The notes: generated from the letters alone by a model not told the origin. A stretch of 64,000 bases of DNA from an uncultured Ruminococcus sp. (GCA_900066355.1 FMEL01000005.1:1-64000), one strand, 5' to 3'. Shown: positions 35,214 through 45,506, counted from the first letter of the stretch. Translations and numbers: made by a program.

Positions 35214-36050
35214 ATGTTTGAAACACTTCATATGTATTTTCAGTATCCGTTCGTTCGGTATGCACTGATCGTCGGTGTTCTGATCGCGCTTTGTTCCTCG
35301 CTTCTTGGTGTGACGCTGGTACTGAAACGATTTTCCTTTATCGGTGACGGACTTTCGCATGTGGCATTTGGTGCGATGGCGATTGCATCTGTCTTAAATA
35401 TTACAAACAATATGCTGTTTATTCTTCCGGTGACGGTAGTATGTGCGATTTTTCTTCTTCGTGCTGGACAGAATACCAGGATCAAAGGCGATGCGGCAAT
35501 CGCGATGATTTCTGTCGGAGCGCTTGCAATCGGTTATCTTCTGATGAACCTTTTTTCGACAAGCCCGAATATCTCAGGGGATGTCTGCAGTACGCTGTTT
35601 GGTTCGACTTCTATTCTGACACTGACAAAAGGCGAAGTATGGCTGTGTGCGATTCTTTCCGTCGTGGTTGTAGCAATTTTTATTTTGTTTTACAATAAGA
35701 TTTTTGCGGTGACGTTTGATGAAAATTTTGCGAGAGCGACGGGGACGAGAGCCAATGCATACAATCTGCTGATCGCGGTTGTGATCGCAGTGATCATTGT
35801 ACTTGCAATGAATCTGGTCGGTTCACTTCTGATTTCAGCTCTTGTGATCTTTCCGGCGCTGTCCGCAATGAGACTTTTTAAATCCTTCCGCTCCGTTACG
35901 ATCAGTGCGGCAGTAATGTCCGTACTCAGCGCAACGGCCGGAATTCTGATTTCTATTCTTGTCGGAACACCGGTTGGCTCTACGATTGTAGCAGTGGATA
36001 TTGCAGTATTTCTTGTTTCCTATGGGATTGGGAGAATTACGGGCAGGTAG
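35214..36050 (+). CDS. znuB: Zinc ABC transporter permease
   Basis: 278 residues; the ATG at 35214 is 2 bp after the ATPase stop, with GGAAGGAGAGG upstream. An in-frame ATG at 35205 lies too close to that ribosome binding site. Eight or so hydrophobic segments; GDGLSHVAFGAMA and RATGTRANAYN are typical of ABC-3 family zinc/manganese permeases. The unit ends at a hairpin terminator. Confidence 0.9.
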   Translation: MFETLHMYFQYPFVRYALIVGVLIALCSSLLGVTLVLKRFSFIGDGLSHVAFGAMAIASVLNITNNMLFILPVTVVCAIFLLRAGQNTRIKGDAAIAMISVGALAIGYLLMNLFSTSPNISGDVCSTLFGSTSILTLTKGEVWLCAILSVVVVAIFILFYNKIFAVTFDENFARATGTRANAYNLLIAVVIAVIIVLAMNLVGSLLISALVIFPALSAMRLFKSFRSVTISAAVMSVLSATAGILISILVGTPVGSTIVAVDIAVFLVSYGIGRITGR

Positions 36051-36100
36051 AAGAAAGGATAATCCGAAAATTTTGTCAGGAATATGAAAAAACTGAAATT

Positions 36101-36142
36101 AAAATATCTCAGCCGACATCAGACGCTGACTGAGATATTTTT
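36101..36142. terminator. Terminator between the zinc operon and convergent hypothetical gene
   Basis: AAATATCTCAG / CTGAGATATTT with T-rich flanks on both strands, so it may serve both convergent transcripts. A second inverted repeat, TAACAGTTCAG / CTGAATTGTTA, follows at about 36158-36201. Confidence 0.7.
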
Positions 36143-36228
36143 GCAGATATTGACAGTAACAGTTCAGAAGGTTATCTTATATGAAGATACTGAATTGTTA
36201 CTATTTACAGCAGGGATTCCTGTGGAGA

Positions 36229-36750
36229 TCAGATCTCTACAAGAATTCCTTTTTCTTTGTCATAGCGGCAGTATTTGCCATTGCCGGAAATAAACGGCTG
36301 ATATGTATCGGTACGTACATCTTTGACATAAACGATACCGGTTGCGATCATCTCAACAAGAGAGAAACGTTTGCTCAGGCTGGAAATCCAGGCATAAGTT
36401 TTTTCACTGTCGGAATCAGCGGCAATCAGGCTGTAGCCGCCGTCGCATGCCTTCAGTGAGAAGTAGATTTTCTCCGGTTTTACCACTTCTTTAAAAACCT
36501 GGCTGGTGATGTAGGAAGAGAAATTCTCTTTTACAAATTTCTGGAAGGTTTTTGTGGTATAAACTTCTCCGGATCCTTCATCTGTGATCCGGTCACCGCG
36601 CTCCAGGCGATTTTTGATCAGTGTCAGAACCTCAATAGTCCAGTTGATAAAGGAGATACTACTGTAGGTCATGCTTTCCTGAAGCTGATCGATCAGCTTC
36701 TTTGTCAGGACGTTTGATTTCGCTGCTTCGTTAAAAAGTTCTTCGTTCAT
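36229..36750 (-). CDS. Hypothetical cytoplasmic protein
   Basis: 173 residues from ATG 36750 (minus strand), preceded by ATGGAGGGAAC; a longer reading frame to 36822 has no signal. No transmembrane segment or signal peptide. N-terminal MNEELFNEAAKSNVLTKKLI, a Ser/Asp/Glu-rich middle (SLIAADSDSEKTYAW) and a C-terminal IVYVKDVRTDTYQPFI stretch. I do not recognise a family. Single gene, convergent with the zinc operon. Confidence 0.65.
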   Translation of the reverse strand: MNEELFNEAAKSNVLTKKLIDQLQESMTYSSISFINWTIEVLTLIKNRLERGDRITDEGSGEVYTTKTFQKFVKENFSSYITSQVFKEVVKPEKIYFSLKACDGGYSLIAADSDSEKTYAWISSLSKRFSLVEMIATGIVYVKDVRTDTYQPFISGNGKYCRYDKEKGILVEI

Positions 36751-36933
36751 AATGTTCCCTCCATAAAAATTTATGTGGTAATTGATAATTTTTATTATAA
36801 AAGGTCGTTGTGCAAAAAGCAATGAAAAAGCTGTAAAAGAGGATGAAAATTATATAAAATATACATGCAGATTTTGAAGTTGCAGATACTAAAAAGCTGT
36901 GACTTTTTTTGTGAAATAAAGAAATAAAAGGAC

Positions 36934-36963
36934 TTGACAAGCAGTAAAAAAACTGTGTTATAT
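36934..36963 (+). promoter_or_regulatory. Promoter of the Gfo/Idh/MocA gene
   Basis: TTGACA (36934-36939), 18-bp spacer, TTATAT (36958-36963). Confidence 0.6.
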
Positions 36964-37001
36964 AAATTATACAGGAGTAAACAGAAAGAGAGGCAAAAAC
37001 G

Positions 37002-37985
37002 ATGAAAAAAATCAAATGGGGCGTTATGGGAACTGCATTTATCTGTGAGCGAAGTACTTTTCCGGGAATGTTGCAGGCAGAAAACTGCGAGATGTATGCA
37101 ATTGCCGGAAGAAGTATGGAAAAAGCAGAGCAGTTCAAAGAAAAATATGGATTTGAGAAAGCATATGGAAGTTACGAGGAGCTGCTGACAGATCCGGAGA
37201 TTGAAGCAGTTTACATTCCGCTTCCGAATACCATGCATTATGAGTGGACGATCAAAGCACTGAAAAGCGGCAAACATGTACTCTGTGAGAAACCGCTTGC
37301 ACCAACAGAAGCACAGGCAAAAGAAATGTTTGCAGCAGCAGAAGAAAACCATGTATACCTGATGGAAGCATTTGCTTATCAGCACAGTCCGTATCTGACA
37401 GCCATCAGAGAAGAAATCAAAAATGGAACGATTGGTGATATTCGTTACATGGAATCTGCCTATATCACTTCTGACTATAACAAAAATAACATCCGCATGC
37501 GCAGAGATACTCTCGGAGGATGCACCTACGATCTTGGTGTTTACAACACAAGCCTGATTTTGAGGACTCTGGCAGAAGAGCCGACAGAGATCAGGGCAAT
37601 CGCAAGTTTTTCTGAAGAAAAAATCGACAAATTTACTTCTGTTATAATGGAATATGGTGATGGCAAAAAGGCTGCTTTTTCCTGTGGAATGGTGCTTGCA
37701 ACTGACCTTGACCGTCATATTGACCGTTTCGAGATTCAGGGAACAAAAGGAAGCATTAAAGGAACCGGATTTGAGTTCAACGGTGATGGTGAGCTGAGTT
37801 ACACAGTAACGATGTTTGACGGAAAAGAAGAAGTAAAAACCGTTTCTGTGCCACAGAATTACCGCCTCGAAGTAGAACAGCTCGGACGCTGTGTGGCAGG
37901 AGAGGAAACACCGGCGGTCACTAAAGAATTTTCACTTGCAAATGCAAGGATTATTGACAGCATTCTGAAAGAAATCGGATATTGA
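37002..37985 (+). CDS. Gfo/Idh/MocA-family oxidoreductase
   Basis: 327 residues. NAD(P)-dependent sugar or inositol dehydrogenase-type fold. Rossmann start IKWGVMGTAFICERSTFPGM (the usual GxGxxG is GTAF), conserved EKP motif in HVLCEKPLAPTEAQ (about 95), and the C-terminal substrate domain (MEAFAYQHSPYL). GAGAGGCAAAAACG precedes the ATG. The true substrate is unknown. Ends at a strong terminator. Confidence 0.85.
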   Translation: MKKIKWGVMGTAFICERSTFPGMLQAENCEMYAIAGRSMEKAEQFKEKYGFEKAYGSYEELLTDPEIEAVYIPLPNTMHYEWTIKALKSGKHVLCEKPLAPTEAQAKEMFAAAEENHVYLMEAFAYQHSPYLTAIREEIKNGTIGDIRYMESAYITSDYNKNNIRMRRDTLGGCTYDLGVYNTSLILRTLAEEPTEIRAIASFSEEKIDKFTSVIMEYGDGKKAAFSCGMVLATDLDRHIDRFEIQGTKGSIKGTGFEFNGDGELSYTVTMFDGKEEVKTVSVPQNYRLEVEQLGRCVAGEETPAVTKEFSLANARIIDSILKEIGY

Positions 37986-38025
37986 GGTTCACATTTGAAA
38001 ATTAAAGAAATGCATTTATCGAAAG

Positions 38026-38059
38026 ACATGTACGCTGTAAATGGCGTGCATGTTTTTTT
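38026..38059 (+). terminator. Terminator after the oxidoreductase gene
   Basis: ACATGTACGC / GCGTGCATGT stem with TGTAAATG loop and TTTTTTT. Its T-run runs straight into the repeat element at 38059. Confidence 0.8.
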
Positions 38060-38116
38060 ATGTAATAGGAAATTACTCCGTAATGTTCCTATTACATAAA
38101 AACGCTCCGCTTTGTT
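38059..38116. repeat. Terminator-tail repeat element, short copy (module A only)
   Basis: Begins TATGTAATAGGAA, whose complement TTCCTATTACATA follows (hairpin 38059-38098), then AAAACGCTCCGC and CTTTGTT. Equals the left end and right end of the 45594 copy, with the middle missing. Confidence 0.75.
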
Positions 38117-38133
38117 CCTAAAGCAGAACGAGG

Positions 38134-38162
38134 TTGAGAAAAGAAGATAAATCGGCTATAAT
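38134..38162 (+). promoter_or_regulatory. Promoter of the first sensor kinase gene
   Basis: TTGAGA (38134-38139), 17-bp spacer, TATAAT (38157-38162), starting 17 bp after the repeat element. Confidence 0.65.
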
Positions 38163-38254
38163 GAACATAAGTGTGAAAATGAAAAACGAACTGCAAATTA
38201 ATTGTGGATCAGTTGCAGGAAGCAATAATTGTATACTGGCAGGATGGGTACAGA

Positions 38255-41200
38255 ATGAAGAAAAAAGAGAAAAAGCAGATTTTCTTCTTGCGTGCGGCAA
38301 TGATGGTACTGACGACCATTTTGATCGTATTGTTTTTTGCGATTATGTCCATGGTAGGCAAGATTCAGGGAACTGCGCGAGTTATAAATTATGCGGGGCT
38401 GGTGCGCGGTGGCACGCAGCGAATGGTAAAATTGGAAATTTCAGGGACACCGCAGGACAAAATGTATCAGACGACTTCTTCTTATATAGAAGGACTTCGA
38501 AATGGCAGTGATGAGCTTAATTTTATCCGTCTGGATGATCAGAAGTTTCAGAGCAAAATGGACGAACTGGCAGGATATTTTGAAGAGCTTCGGGATGAGA
38601 TACTTCTTGTCCGTGAAAAGGGATACGAAAATACAGATATTATCGAAAAAAGTGAGCATTTTTTCCAGATTTGTGATGAGGCAGTCGGGCTTTCTGAGGC
38701 GTATTCACAGCGTAAGGCAACAGCGCTGGATTACCTCGAAAAAGTTGTTATAGTGGATATCCTTGGGCTGGTGCTGATCATCGGTGCAGAACTTATCAAA
38801 GCGGTCCGTTTTGCTGCCCAGAATAAAGTTTTACAGAAAAAGGTATACCTCGACGAGGCGACCGGACTTCCGAACAAAAACAAATGTGAGGAGATCCTCA
38901 ACGATCCAAATCCGATTCCGGATGGAGAACAGGTTGCCATGTGCGTATTTGATATGAATAATCTCCGAACGATCAACAATACACTTGGTCATGATAAGGG
39001 AGACGAGTATATCTGTTCATTTGCGATACAGCTCCGAAAGGCAGTTCCGGATGAGTTTTTTGCAGGACGTGACGGCGGTGATGAATTTATTGCTGTCTTG
39101 AAGGGACTGGATCATGCAGGAGTGCGTGAGTGTCTTAAGAAGATCCGCGAGCAGTCGGCTGAGTATTCCAGACAGCATCCGGAGATGCCAATCAGCTATG
39201 CGGCGGGATACGCGCTTTCCAGTGATTTTGAGGGAAGCACGATGCGTGAGCTGTTCCGATTTGCCGACAAAAATATGTACATCGACAAGAACCGTGCCAA
39301 GATAGAAGAGGCGGATGAGAAACAAAAGATGAATATCCGCATCCTTGAGAAAATCACAGAGAAGGGATATCAGTTTTCTGACTGTATTTACTGTGACGCG
39401 CTTTTGGATCAGTATTATGTGCTGAGAGCAAGTTCGCACTTTTTCCTTGCAGAGGATGGAAGTTATTCAGGTGCGGTTGAGCAGATCATTCAGGAACTGG
39501 GGACAGATGAGAACCGTAAGACAATGCGGATGGAACTTCAGACTGCATATCTGGCAGAACATCTGAAGGAAGACGAGAAAATTGAACTGCTGTATCAGTA
39601 TGAAAGAGATAAAAATATTCGACGGGGAAGAATGACAGTACTGCCCGGAAACAGGACTGAGGACGGCAGACTGCATCATTTTATTCTGGGATTTGAGCCA
39701 TTTCAGACAAAGAATGAGAACTCTGCGGTTGAGAAAATGCGCCTGAACCGTTATTATGAACAGCTGAAGCAATCTATTGTTGAGAATGGTAACTATGCGG
39801 AGGCACTTTTGCAGACGGCGAATGCGGTTTATACGGTTGATCTGACGAATGACCGTCTGGAAAGTGTTTATTATAATACATCGGCGAAAGAATTTGACAA
39901 TGATGTGCAGACTCCATGCTCTTACAGTAATTACTGCAGCGGACGAAGCCGGTACGTTACGGAAGATACGCTGGAGAATTACAGAATCGTGGATTCTTCG
40001 TTTAAAATCCTGAAGCGTTTTGCGACCGGATCGAGACAGATTACGGTGGAATACTGTGAGACAGGGAAAAACGGTCATCCGATATGGTTACAAAAGACAG
40101 TCCTGATGTCCAGAGATACCGTATACGATGCGAAGACAGATAAAGAAAGTAAGATTGTGCATGGAATTATCCTGTTCAAAAATACTTCAGATTTCCACGA
40201 GAAGGAGCAGCAGGAAAAAGAGCGTCTGCAGATAGCGTTTGAAGAAGCAGATGCTGAAAACAAAGCAAAAACGGAATTTATGAACCGTATGAGTCATGAT
40301 ATCCGCACTCCGATCAATGGTATCATGGGTATGGTGGATATCATCCGCAAAAACCGCAATGACTGGGAAAAGGTTGATGACAGCCTCGAAAAGATCCGGC
40401 TTTCGACGAAACATCTGTTGGAACTGGTAAGCGATGTACTGGATATGAGCAAGCTGGAAGCCGGTATGTTTGAAATTGAAGAAGATGCTTTTGATATGAG
40501 TGAACTGATGGATGAGGTTGCTGCACTGGTAGATGCACAGCTGATTGAATCGGGAATCACACATCACAGATACAGAAAAAACATTCAACATACCGCACTG
40601 TGTGGGAGTTCCCTGCAGCTGCGCCGTATCATGCTGAATCTTCTGAGTAATGCGATCAAGTACAACAAACCAAATGGAAGCATTGATACGTATGCCGAGG
40701 AGCTTTCCTGTGACGGCACGACTGTATGGTATGAATTCAAGCTTGTGGATACCGGAATCGGAATGAGTGAAGAGTTTGTCAGAGAGCATCTTTTCCAGCC
40801 GTTTACACAGGAAAAAAATGATGCACGAACCCTTTACAAAGGCACCGGGCTTGGTATGTCGATCGTGAAAGCACTGCTGGAAAAAATGGGTGGATGTATT
40901 GATGTCGAAAGTGTTCTCGGTGAGGGAAGTACCTTTACATTCCGCCTGCCGTTTAAGGTAAATGATATGCTTCCTGAGAAAGAAGAAAGAGCTGAAAGCA
41001 CAGAAAAAACGCTGGCAGGTATGCATTTCCTTCTGGCCGAAGATAATGAAATCAACATGGAGATTGCAGAGTTTTATCTGACAGATCTCGGTGCGACTGT
41101 CAGCAAAGTATGGAACGGAAAAGAAGCACTCGAAACGTTTGAAGCCTCAGAACCGGGAAGCTATGATGTCATTCTGATGGATGTGATGATGCCGGAGATG

Positions 41201-41401
41201 GATGGTCATGAGGCAACACATCGGATACGCGCATTGAAACGTCCGGATGCACAGACTGTCCGGATCGTGGCGATGACAGCCCAGACGTCAGAGGACAGCA
41301 TTCAGAAGTGCCTGGATGCGGGAATGGACGGACATATTGCGAAACCAATCAATGAAGAAAAGCTTTTATCAGCACTGCATAAAAATATAGAAACTGAATA
41401 A
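38255..41401 (+). CDS. Membrane hybrid sensor kinase with GGDEF domain and receiver
   Basis: 1,048 residues from ATG 38255 (GTG 38204 is an alternative in-frame start). Order: TM helix (about 10-35), extracellular helical sensor (about 40-170), second TM (about 175-195), GGDEF domain with DEATGLPNKNKCEEI and intact active motif RDGGDEFIAV (about 210-370), a linker sensor region of about 300 residues, HisKA with MSHDIRTPINGIMGM, HATPase with NAIKYNKP and GTGLGMSIVKALLEKMGG, and a C-terminal receiver (LLAEDNEINM, phospho-aspartate in VILMDVMMPEMDG). Predicted to make cyclic di-GMP and to phosphorylate itself; both are inferred. First of three consecutive hybrid kinases. Confidence 0.88.
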   Translation: MKKKEKKQIFFLRAAMMVLTTILIVLFFAIMSMVGKIQGTARVINYAGLVRGGTQRMVKLEISGTPQDKMYQTTSSYIEGLRNGSDELNFIRLDDQKFQSKMDELAGYFEELRDEILLVREKGYENTDIIEKSEHFFQICDEAVGLSEAYSQRKATALDYLEKVVIVDILGLVLIIGAELIKAVRFAAQNKVLQKKVYLDEATGLPNKNKCEEILNDPNPIPDGEQVAMCVFDMNNLRTINNTLGHDKGDEYICSFAIQLRKAVPDEFFAGRDGGDEFIAVLKGLDHAGVRECLKKIREQSAEYSRQHPEMPISYAAGYALSSDFEGSTMRELFRFADKNMYIDKNRAKIEEADEKQKMNIRILEKITEKGYQFSDCIYCDALLDQYYVLRASSHFFLAEDGSYSGAVEQIIQELGTDENRKTMRMELQTAYLAEHLKEDEKIELLYQYERDKNIRRGRMTVLPGNRTEDGRLHHFILGFEPFQTKNENSAVEKMRLNRYYEQLKQSIVENGNYAEALLQTANAVYTVDLTNDRLESVYYNTSAKEFDNDVQTPCSYSNYCSGRSRYVTEDTLENYRIVDSSFKILKRFATGSRQITVEYCETGKNGHPIWLQKTVLMSRDTVYDAKTDKESKIVHGIILFKNTSDFHEKEQQEKERLQIAFEEADAENKAKTEFMNRMSHDIRTPINGIMGMVDIIRKNRNDWEKVDDSLEKIRLSTKHLLELVSDVLDMSKLEAGMFEIEEDAFDMSELMDEVAALVDAQLIESGITHHRYRKNIQHTALCGSSLQLRRIMLNLLSNAIKYNKPNGSIDTYAEELSCDGTTVWYEFKLVDTGIGMSEEFVREHLFQPFTQEKNDARTLYKGTGLGMSIVKALLEKMGGCIDVESVLGEGSTFTFRLPFKVNDMLPEKEERAESTEKTLAGMHFLLAEDNEINMEIAEFYLTDLGATVSKVWNGKEALETFEASEPGSYDVILMDVMMPEMDGHEATHRIRALKRPDAQTVRIVAMTAQTSEDSIQKCLDAGMDGHIAKPINEEKLLSALHKNIETE

Positions 41402-41442
41402 CATACATCTGTCTGAAATTAAACAATATCAGGGAACTATTT

Positions 41443-43497
41443 ATGGATAAAAAGAAAGATATAAAAATTATAAGGATCAGAGCCGAGCTTGTCTTTCTGG
41501 TTACGCTGCTTATGGTGTTTGGCTGTACGTTTCTGGTAAATCAGAATCAGCAAAGAAGGGAGAAACTAAAGGCTGCATATACGGCTGAATCCACAATAAG
41601 CAGGATTGAAGTTCAGCTGAACCGTTATCTTGCGGAATCAGATCTGGTCAAAAAGAGTATAGAAGAAGGTCTGACGATAAGTGATAAACAGTTTGCAACA
41701 TTATCCAGGCTGATGCAGGATGAAGATGATATCATAAAAGTCCATGAAATTGCAAAAGACGGAATCGTTTCGCAGATATATCCTATGGAGGGAAATGAGG
41801 ATGTGATCGGGCTGAATATGATTGAAAATCCGGAAAGAAAAAAGGAGGCGCGTCTGGCAAGAGACAGCGGGGAATATACGATTGCCGGTCCGTTTGAACT
41901 GGTGCAGGGTGGAAACGGTGTGTTGCTTTTTGACCCGGTATACAGAACGGATGCCAAAGGTTGTAAGAATTTCTGGGGATTTTCTATTCTTGTTATGGAC
42001 TGGCGAAAATTTATCAAAAAAATGGAGCTGGACCAACTGGAAGATGCCGGATATCACTATCAGATATGGAAAAAAGGAACGGACGATGAAAAAATCGTAA
42101 TTGCGCAGTGTGACAATTTACAGGAAATAGATACATTGGAGGTTGCATGTACAGTTCCGAATGATACCTGGTATTTTGAGATCGTACCAGAAAACGGATG
42201 GGTGACAATGACTCAGAAACTCTGGGGACTATTCATTTCGGTGATGACAGCTCTCATTGTAATGATCATATATCTGCAATTCAAAATGAGACGCTACAGA
42301 GATGCGCTTCATGAAAAAGAACTGGAAAAAGCTGTTCTCGAAGCAAAAAATGCGAATGAGGCAAAGACAAGGTTCCTTTTTAATATGAGCCATGATATCC
42401 GGACCCCGATGAATGCAATCATTGGCTTTTCGGAGCTTCTGGAAAAACATATAGATGAAAAGGACAAAGCAATTGATTATCTAGGCAAGATCAAAAGTTC
42501 CAGCAATTTCCTTCTGTCACTGATCAACTATGTGCTGGAAATGGCACGAATCGAAAGTGGCAAACTGGTTCTGAAAAAAGAAGTCGGATGTGTGACAGAT
42601 CTGATAGAATCTCTGATAGATGTTTTTGAGCCGGGAGTGAAAAAGAAATTTATTACATATTCATGTGAAACAGATATACAACATAAATATGTGATTGGTG
42701 ATGAGATAAAAGTTCGGGAGATTTTTATCAATATCATCGGAAATTCTGTGAAGTATACGCCGGAAGGCGGAAAGATTTCCGTAAGTGTTAAAGAAGAATC
42801 ATTTGAAAAAGAAAATTATATAGCTTACAGAATTATTGTAGAAGACAATGGCATCGGCATGAGTAAAGAATATCTTCCTCATATTTTTGAAGAGTTTTCA
42901 CGTGAGCATACAAGCACAGAGAGTAAAGTGATCGGTACCGGTCTGGGACTGCCAATCGTAAAAGCTTTGATCGATATGATGGGAGGCACGATTGAAGTTG
43001 AAAGTCAGCTTGGATGCGGAACAAAGATGACCGTCGTTCTGCCATTTGAGCTTGCCTCAGAGAAACAGATTCTGGAAGAGAAGCAGAAAGAAAAAGAGAA
43101 GATTTCGGACAGCATTCTGGGAAAAAGAGTGCTGCTTGCCGAGGATAATGAGCTGAATGCCGAAATAGCAATGACAATTCTGAAAGAAAATGGTCTGAAA
43201 GCAGAACGTGCTGTGAATGGAAAACAATGTATGGAAATGCTGAAAAAGATGCCGGAGGATTATTATGATATGATACTCATGGATATCCAGATGCCGGAGA
43301 TGGACGGATATGAAGCAACAAAGCTGATTCGTAATCTTGATGATGCGCGGGCTGACATTCCGATTGTAGCCATGACTGCCAATGCATTTGAAGAAGACAG
43401 GCAGAAAGCTTTGGAAAGCGGCATGAATGCACATGTTTCCAAACCGGTAGATATGAATATGCTGTTTAAGGTAATGACACAGATTCTGAAAAAATGA
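41443..43497 (+). CDS. Membrane hybrid sensor kinase with receiver
   Basis: 684 residues. N-terminal TM (LVFLVTLLMVFGCTFLV, about 15-31), extracellular Cache/CHASE-like domain (about 40-255), second TM (LFISVMTALIVMIIYLQF, about 265-285), HisKA MSHDIRTPMNAIIGFSELL, HATPase (EDNGIGMS, GTGLGLPIVKALIDMMGG), and C-terminal receiver (LLAEDNELNAEIA, MILMDIQMPEMDGYEAT). It lacks the GGDEF module of its upstream neighbour. Its stop codon overlaps the frame of the next kinase. The stimulus is unknown. Confidence 0.88.
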   Translation: MDKKKDIKIIRIRAELVFLVTLLMVFGCTFLVNQNQQRREKLKAAYTAESTISRIEVQLNRYLAESDLVKKSIEEGLTISDKQFATLSRLMQDEDDIIKVHEIAKDGIVSQIYPMEGNEDVIGLNMIENPERKKEARLARDSGEYTIAGPFELVQGGNGVLLFDPVYRTDAKGCKNFWGFSILVMDWRKFIKKMELDQLEDAGYHYQIWKKGTDDEKIVIAQCDNLQEIDTLEVACTVPNDTWYFEIVPENGWVTMTQKLWGLFISVMTALIVMIIYLQFKMRRYRDALHEKELEKAVLEAKNANEAKTRFLFNMSHDIRTPMNAIIGFSELLEKHIDEKDKAIDYLGKIKSSSNFLLSLINYVLEMARIESGKLVLKKEVGCVTDLIESLIDVFEPGVKKKFITYSCETDIQHKYVIGDEIKVREIFINIIGNSVKYTPEGGKISVSVKEESFEKENYIAYRIIVEDNGIGMSKEYLPHIFEEFSREHTSTESKVIGTGLGLPIVKALIDMMGGTIEVESQLGCGTKMTVVLPFELASEKQILEEKQKEKEKISDSILGKRVLLAEDNELNAEIAMTILKENGLKAERAVNGKQCMEMLKKMPEDYYDMILMDIQMPEMDGYEATKLIRNLDDARADIPIVAMTANAFEEDRQKALESGMNAHVSKPVDMNMLFKVMTQILKK

Positions 43498-43526
43498 ATC
43501 GGAAAGTAGATAGGGGAGGGCTGTTT

Positions 43527-45506
43527 ATGGAGCAGCGGGAAGAGGTAAATATAAAAGAAATTCTGCGTGCATCCCGAATGGGAATGTGGCGTGTGGAAAT
43601 AGAAGAAGGAAAACCACCGAGATTTTATGCGGATGAAGTGATGGATGAACTGCTTGGAATCGACAGAGAGATCACACCGGAAGAGAGATTTGTATTTCAT
43701 CGTTCGCGTATATATCCGGAAGACATGCGGCTGTTTCAGGAGTATTCAGATAAGCTTACAGAGGCGAGGACGGAAATCGTTTATCGTTATATTCATCCGG
43801 TATCCGGAGCGATGTTTGTACGTTGCGGTGGAGAGAGAGACACATCGGTGACAGAATACGTGGCTGTCACCGGAATACATCAGGATATTTCTGAGACAGT
43901 ACGTATTGAAAAAGAAAAAGAGGCGGAGCGACGCCTGGCAGAACTGAATGATTCTCTGCGCAAAGAAAAACTGCGTCAGGATATTTATTATAAAGAACTG
44001 CTTGATATAGAAAACTGCGGTGTCCTTGCATATACAATGCCGGGACACAAGGTCATACATATGAATGCAGAGGCGCTGAGAATGTATGGGATTGAGAGCG
44101 TCGAAGCTGCACAGAGGGAGCTCGGACCGCTTCTGAGGCAGGTTTATTATCCGGATTCGGATGTGCTCAATCAACTGAAAAAGCTTCGAAATGAAGATGA
44201 TATGGTGGATTATGAGTGCATTATCGGTAAGGGTAAGGCAAACGAATGTCATGCACTTGCCAAAACGAAAGTTGTCCACATTCCGACGGGTGAGAGGGCA
44301 GTACTTACTACGTTTGTGGATGTGTCTGATATGGTGATGCTCAAAAATGCCCTTCGCCGTGCGGAGGAGGGAAGCCGTGCGAAATCGTCTTTTCTGTTTG
44401 CAATGTCCCATGATCTGCGTACACCAATGAATGCGATCATTGGTTATGCGGAGCTGATGGAAGCACACTGGGGCGAAAAAGAAGTAACAACAAACTATCT
44501 GCAAAAGCTGAAAGGCGCAAGCCAGTTTTTGCTTGCGCTGATCGGCAATGTGCTTGAGATCGCACGTATTGAAAGTGGTAAAGAAACACTGACTGAAGCA
44601 CCGTGGAATCTGATGAAGCTTGAGGAGACACTGGACATCCTTCTTGACGGAGAGATTTCACGTAAGCAGCTGACTGTAAACAGAAATGTAAATATCCGGC
44701 ATGCAAATGTATACTGCGATGCCCTGAAAATCCGAGAGATCATTATGAATCTTTTGAGTAACGCAGTGAAATATACATCGGAGGGTGGCAAGATAGTTCT
44801 TGATATTGAAGAAAAACCGTCAGCTCGGGATGGTTTTATGACTTTGCAAATCCGTGTGTCAGACAATGGCATCGGTATCAGCAAAGAATATGTACCATAT
44901 ATTTTTGATGCATTTACGCGTGAGCGGAGCTCCTCTGAGAGCGGCATTATTGGAACAGGTCTGGGACTTCGTATCGTGAAATCATTTGTAGATCTTATGA
45001 ATGGTGACATTTCTGTAAAAAGTGAACCCGGGAAAGGTACCTGTTTTACTGTCGAAATTTCATGCAGAAAGATACCGGAGGAAGAATTACAGCAGCAGAT
45101 GGAAGAACAGCCGGAAAATGTATCTCTGGCAGGAAGAAGGCTTCTTCTGGCAGAAGATAATGGATTGAATGCGGAAATCGCCATGACGATCCTTCAGGAT
45201 GCAGATGCGGAGGTAGAGCTTGCTGCGGATGGGAAGATTGCGGTTGATAAGCTGAAAGATGTGCCGGTTGGTTATTATGATGCGATTTTGATGGATATTC
45301 AGATGCCGAATATGAATGGTTATGAGGCAACGAAAGCAATCCGGAAACTGACAGATGAACGGGCGAAGATGCCGATCATTGCCATGACCGCCAATGCTTT
45401 TGAAGAAGACCGTCAGGCAGCACTAGCCGCCGGAATGGATGATTACGTTGCGAAACCGGTTGAAATCTCAGAGCTGTTCCGGACGATTATGAAAAATCTG
45501 AAATGA
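43527..45506 (+). CDS. Cytoplasmic PAS-domain hybrid sensor kinase with receiver
   Basis: 659 residues from ATG 43527, preceded by GGGGAGGGCTG; an overlapping ATG at 43494 has no ribosome binding site. Two PAS-like regions (about 10-125, with YADEVMDELLGID; and about 165-275, with YTMPGHKVIHMNAEA), no transmembrane segment, HisKA MSHDLRTPMNAIIGYAELM, HATPase (SDNGIGISKEYVPYI, GTGLGLRIVKSFVDLM), receiver (LLAEDNGLNAEIA, AILMDIQMPNMNGYEAT). Strongly related to the upstream two kinases, so this triplet probably arose by tandem duplication with sensor exchange. Confidence 0.88.
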   Translation: MEQREEVNIKEILRASRMGMWRVEIEEGKPPRFYADEVMDELLGIDREITPEERFVFHRSRIYPEDMRLFQEYSDKLTEARTEIVYRYIHPVSGAMFVRCGGERDTSVTEYVAVTGIHQDISETVRIEKEKEAERRLAELNDSLRKEKLRQDIYYKELLDIENCGVLAYTMPGHKVIHMNAEALRMYGIESVEAAQRELGPLLRQVYYPDSDVLNQLKKLRNEDDMVDYECIIGKGKANECHALAKTKVVHIPTGERAVLTTFVDVSDMVMLKNALRRAEEGSRAKSSFLFAMSHDLRTPMNAIIGYAELMEAHWGEKEVTTNYLQKLKGASQFLLALIGNVLEIARIESGKETLTEAPWNLMKLEETLDILLDGEISRKQLTVNRNVNIRHANVYCDALKIREIIMNLLSNAVKYTSEGGKIVLDIEEKPSARDGFMTLQIRVSDNGIGISKEYVPYIFDAFTRERSSSESGIIGTGLGLRIVKSFVDLMNGDISVKSEPGKGTCFTVEISCRKIPEEELQQQMEEQPENVSLAGRRLLLAEDNGLNAEIAMTILQDADAEVELAADGKIAVDKLKDVPVGYYDAILMDIQMPNMNGYEATKAIRKLTDERAKMPIIAMTANAFEEDRQAALAAGMDDYVAKPVEISELFRTIMKNLK

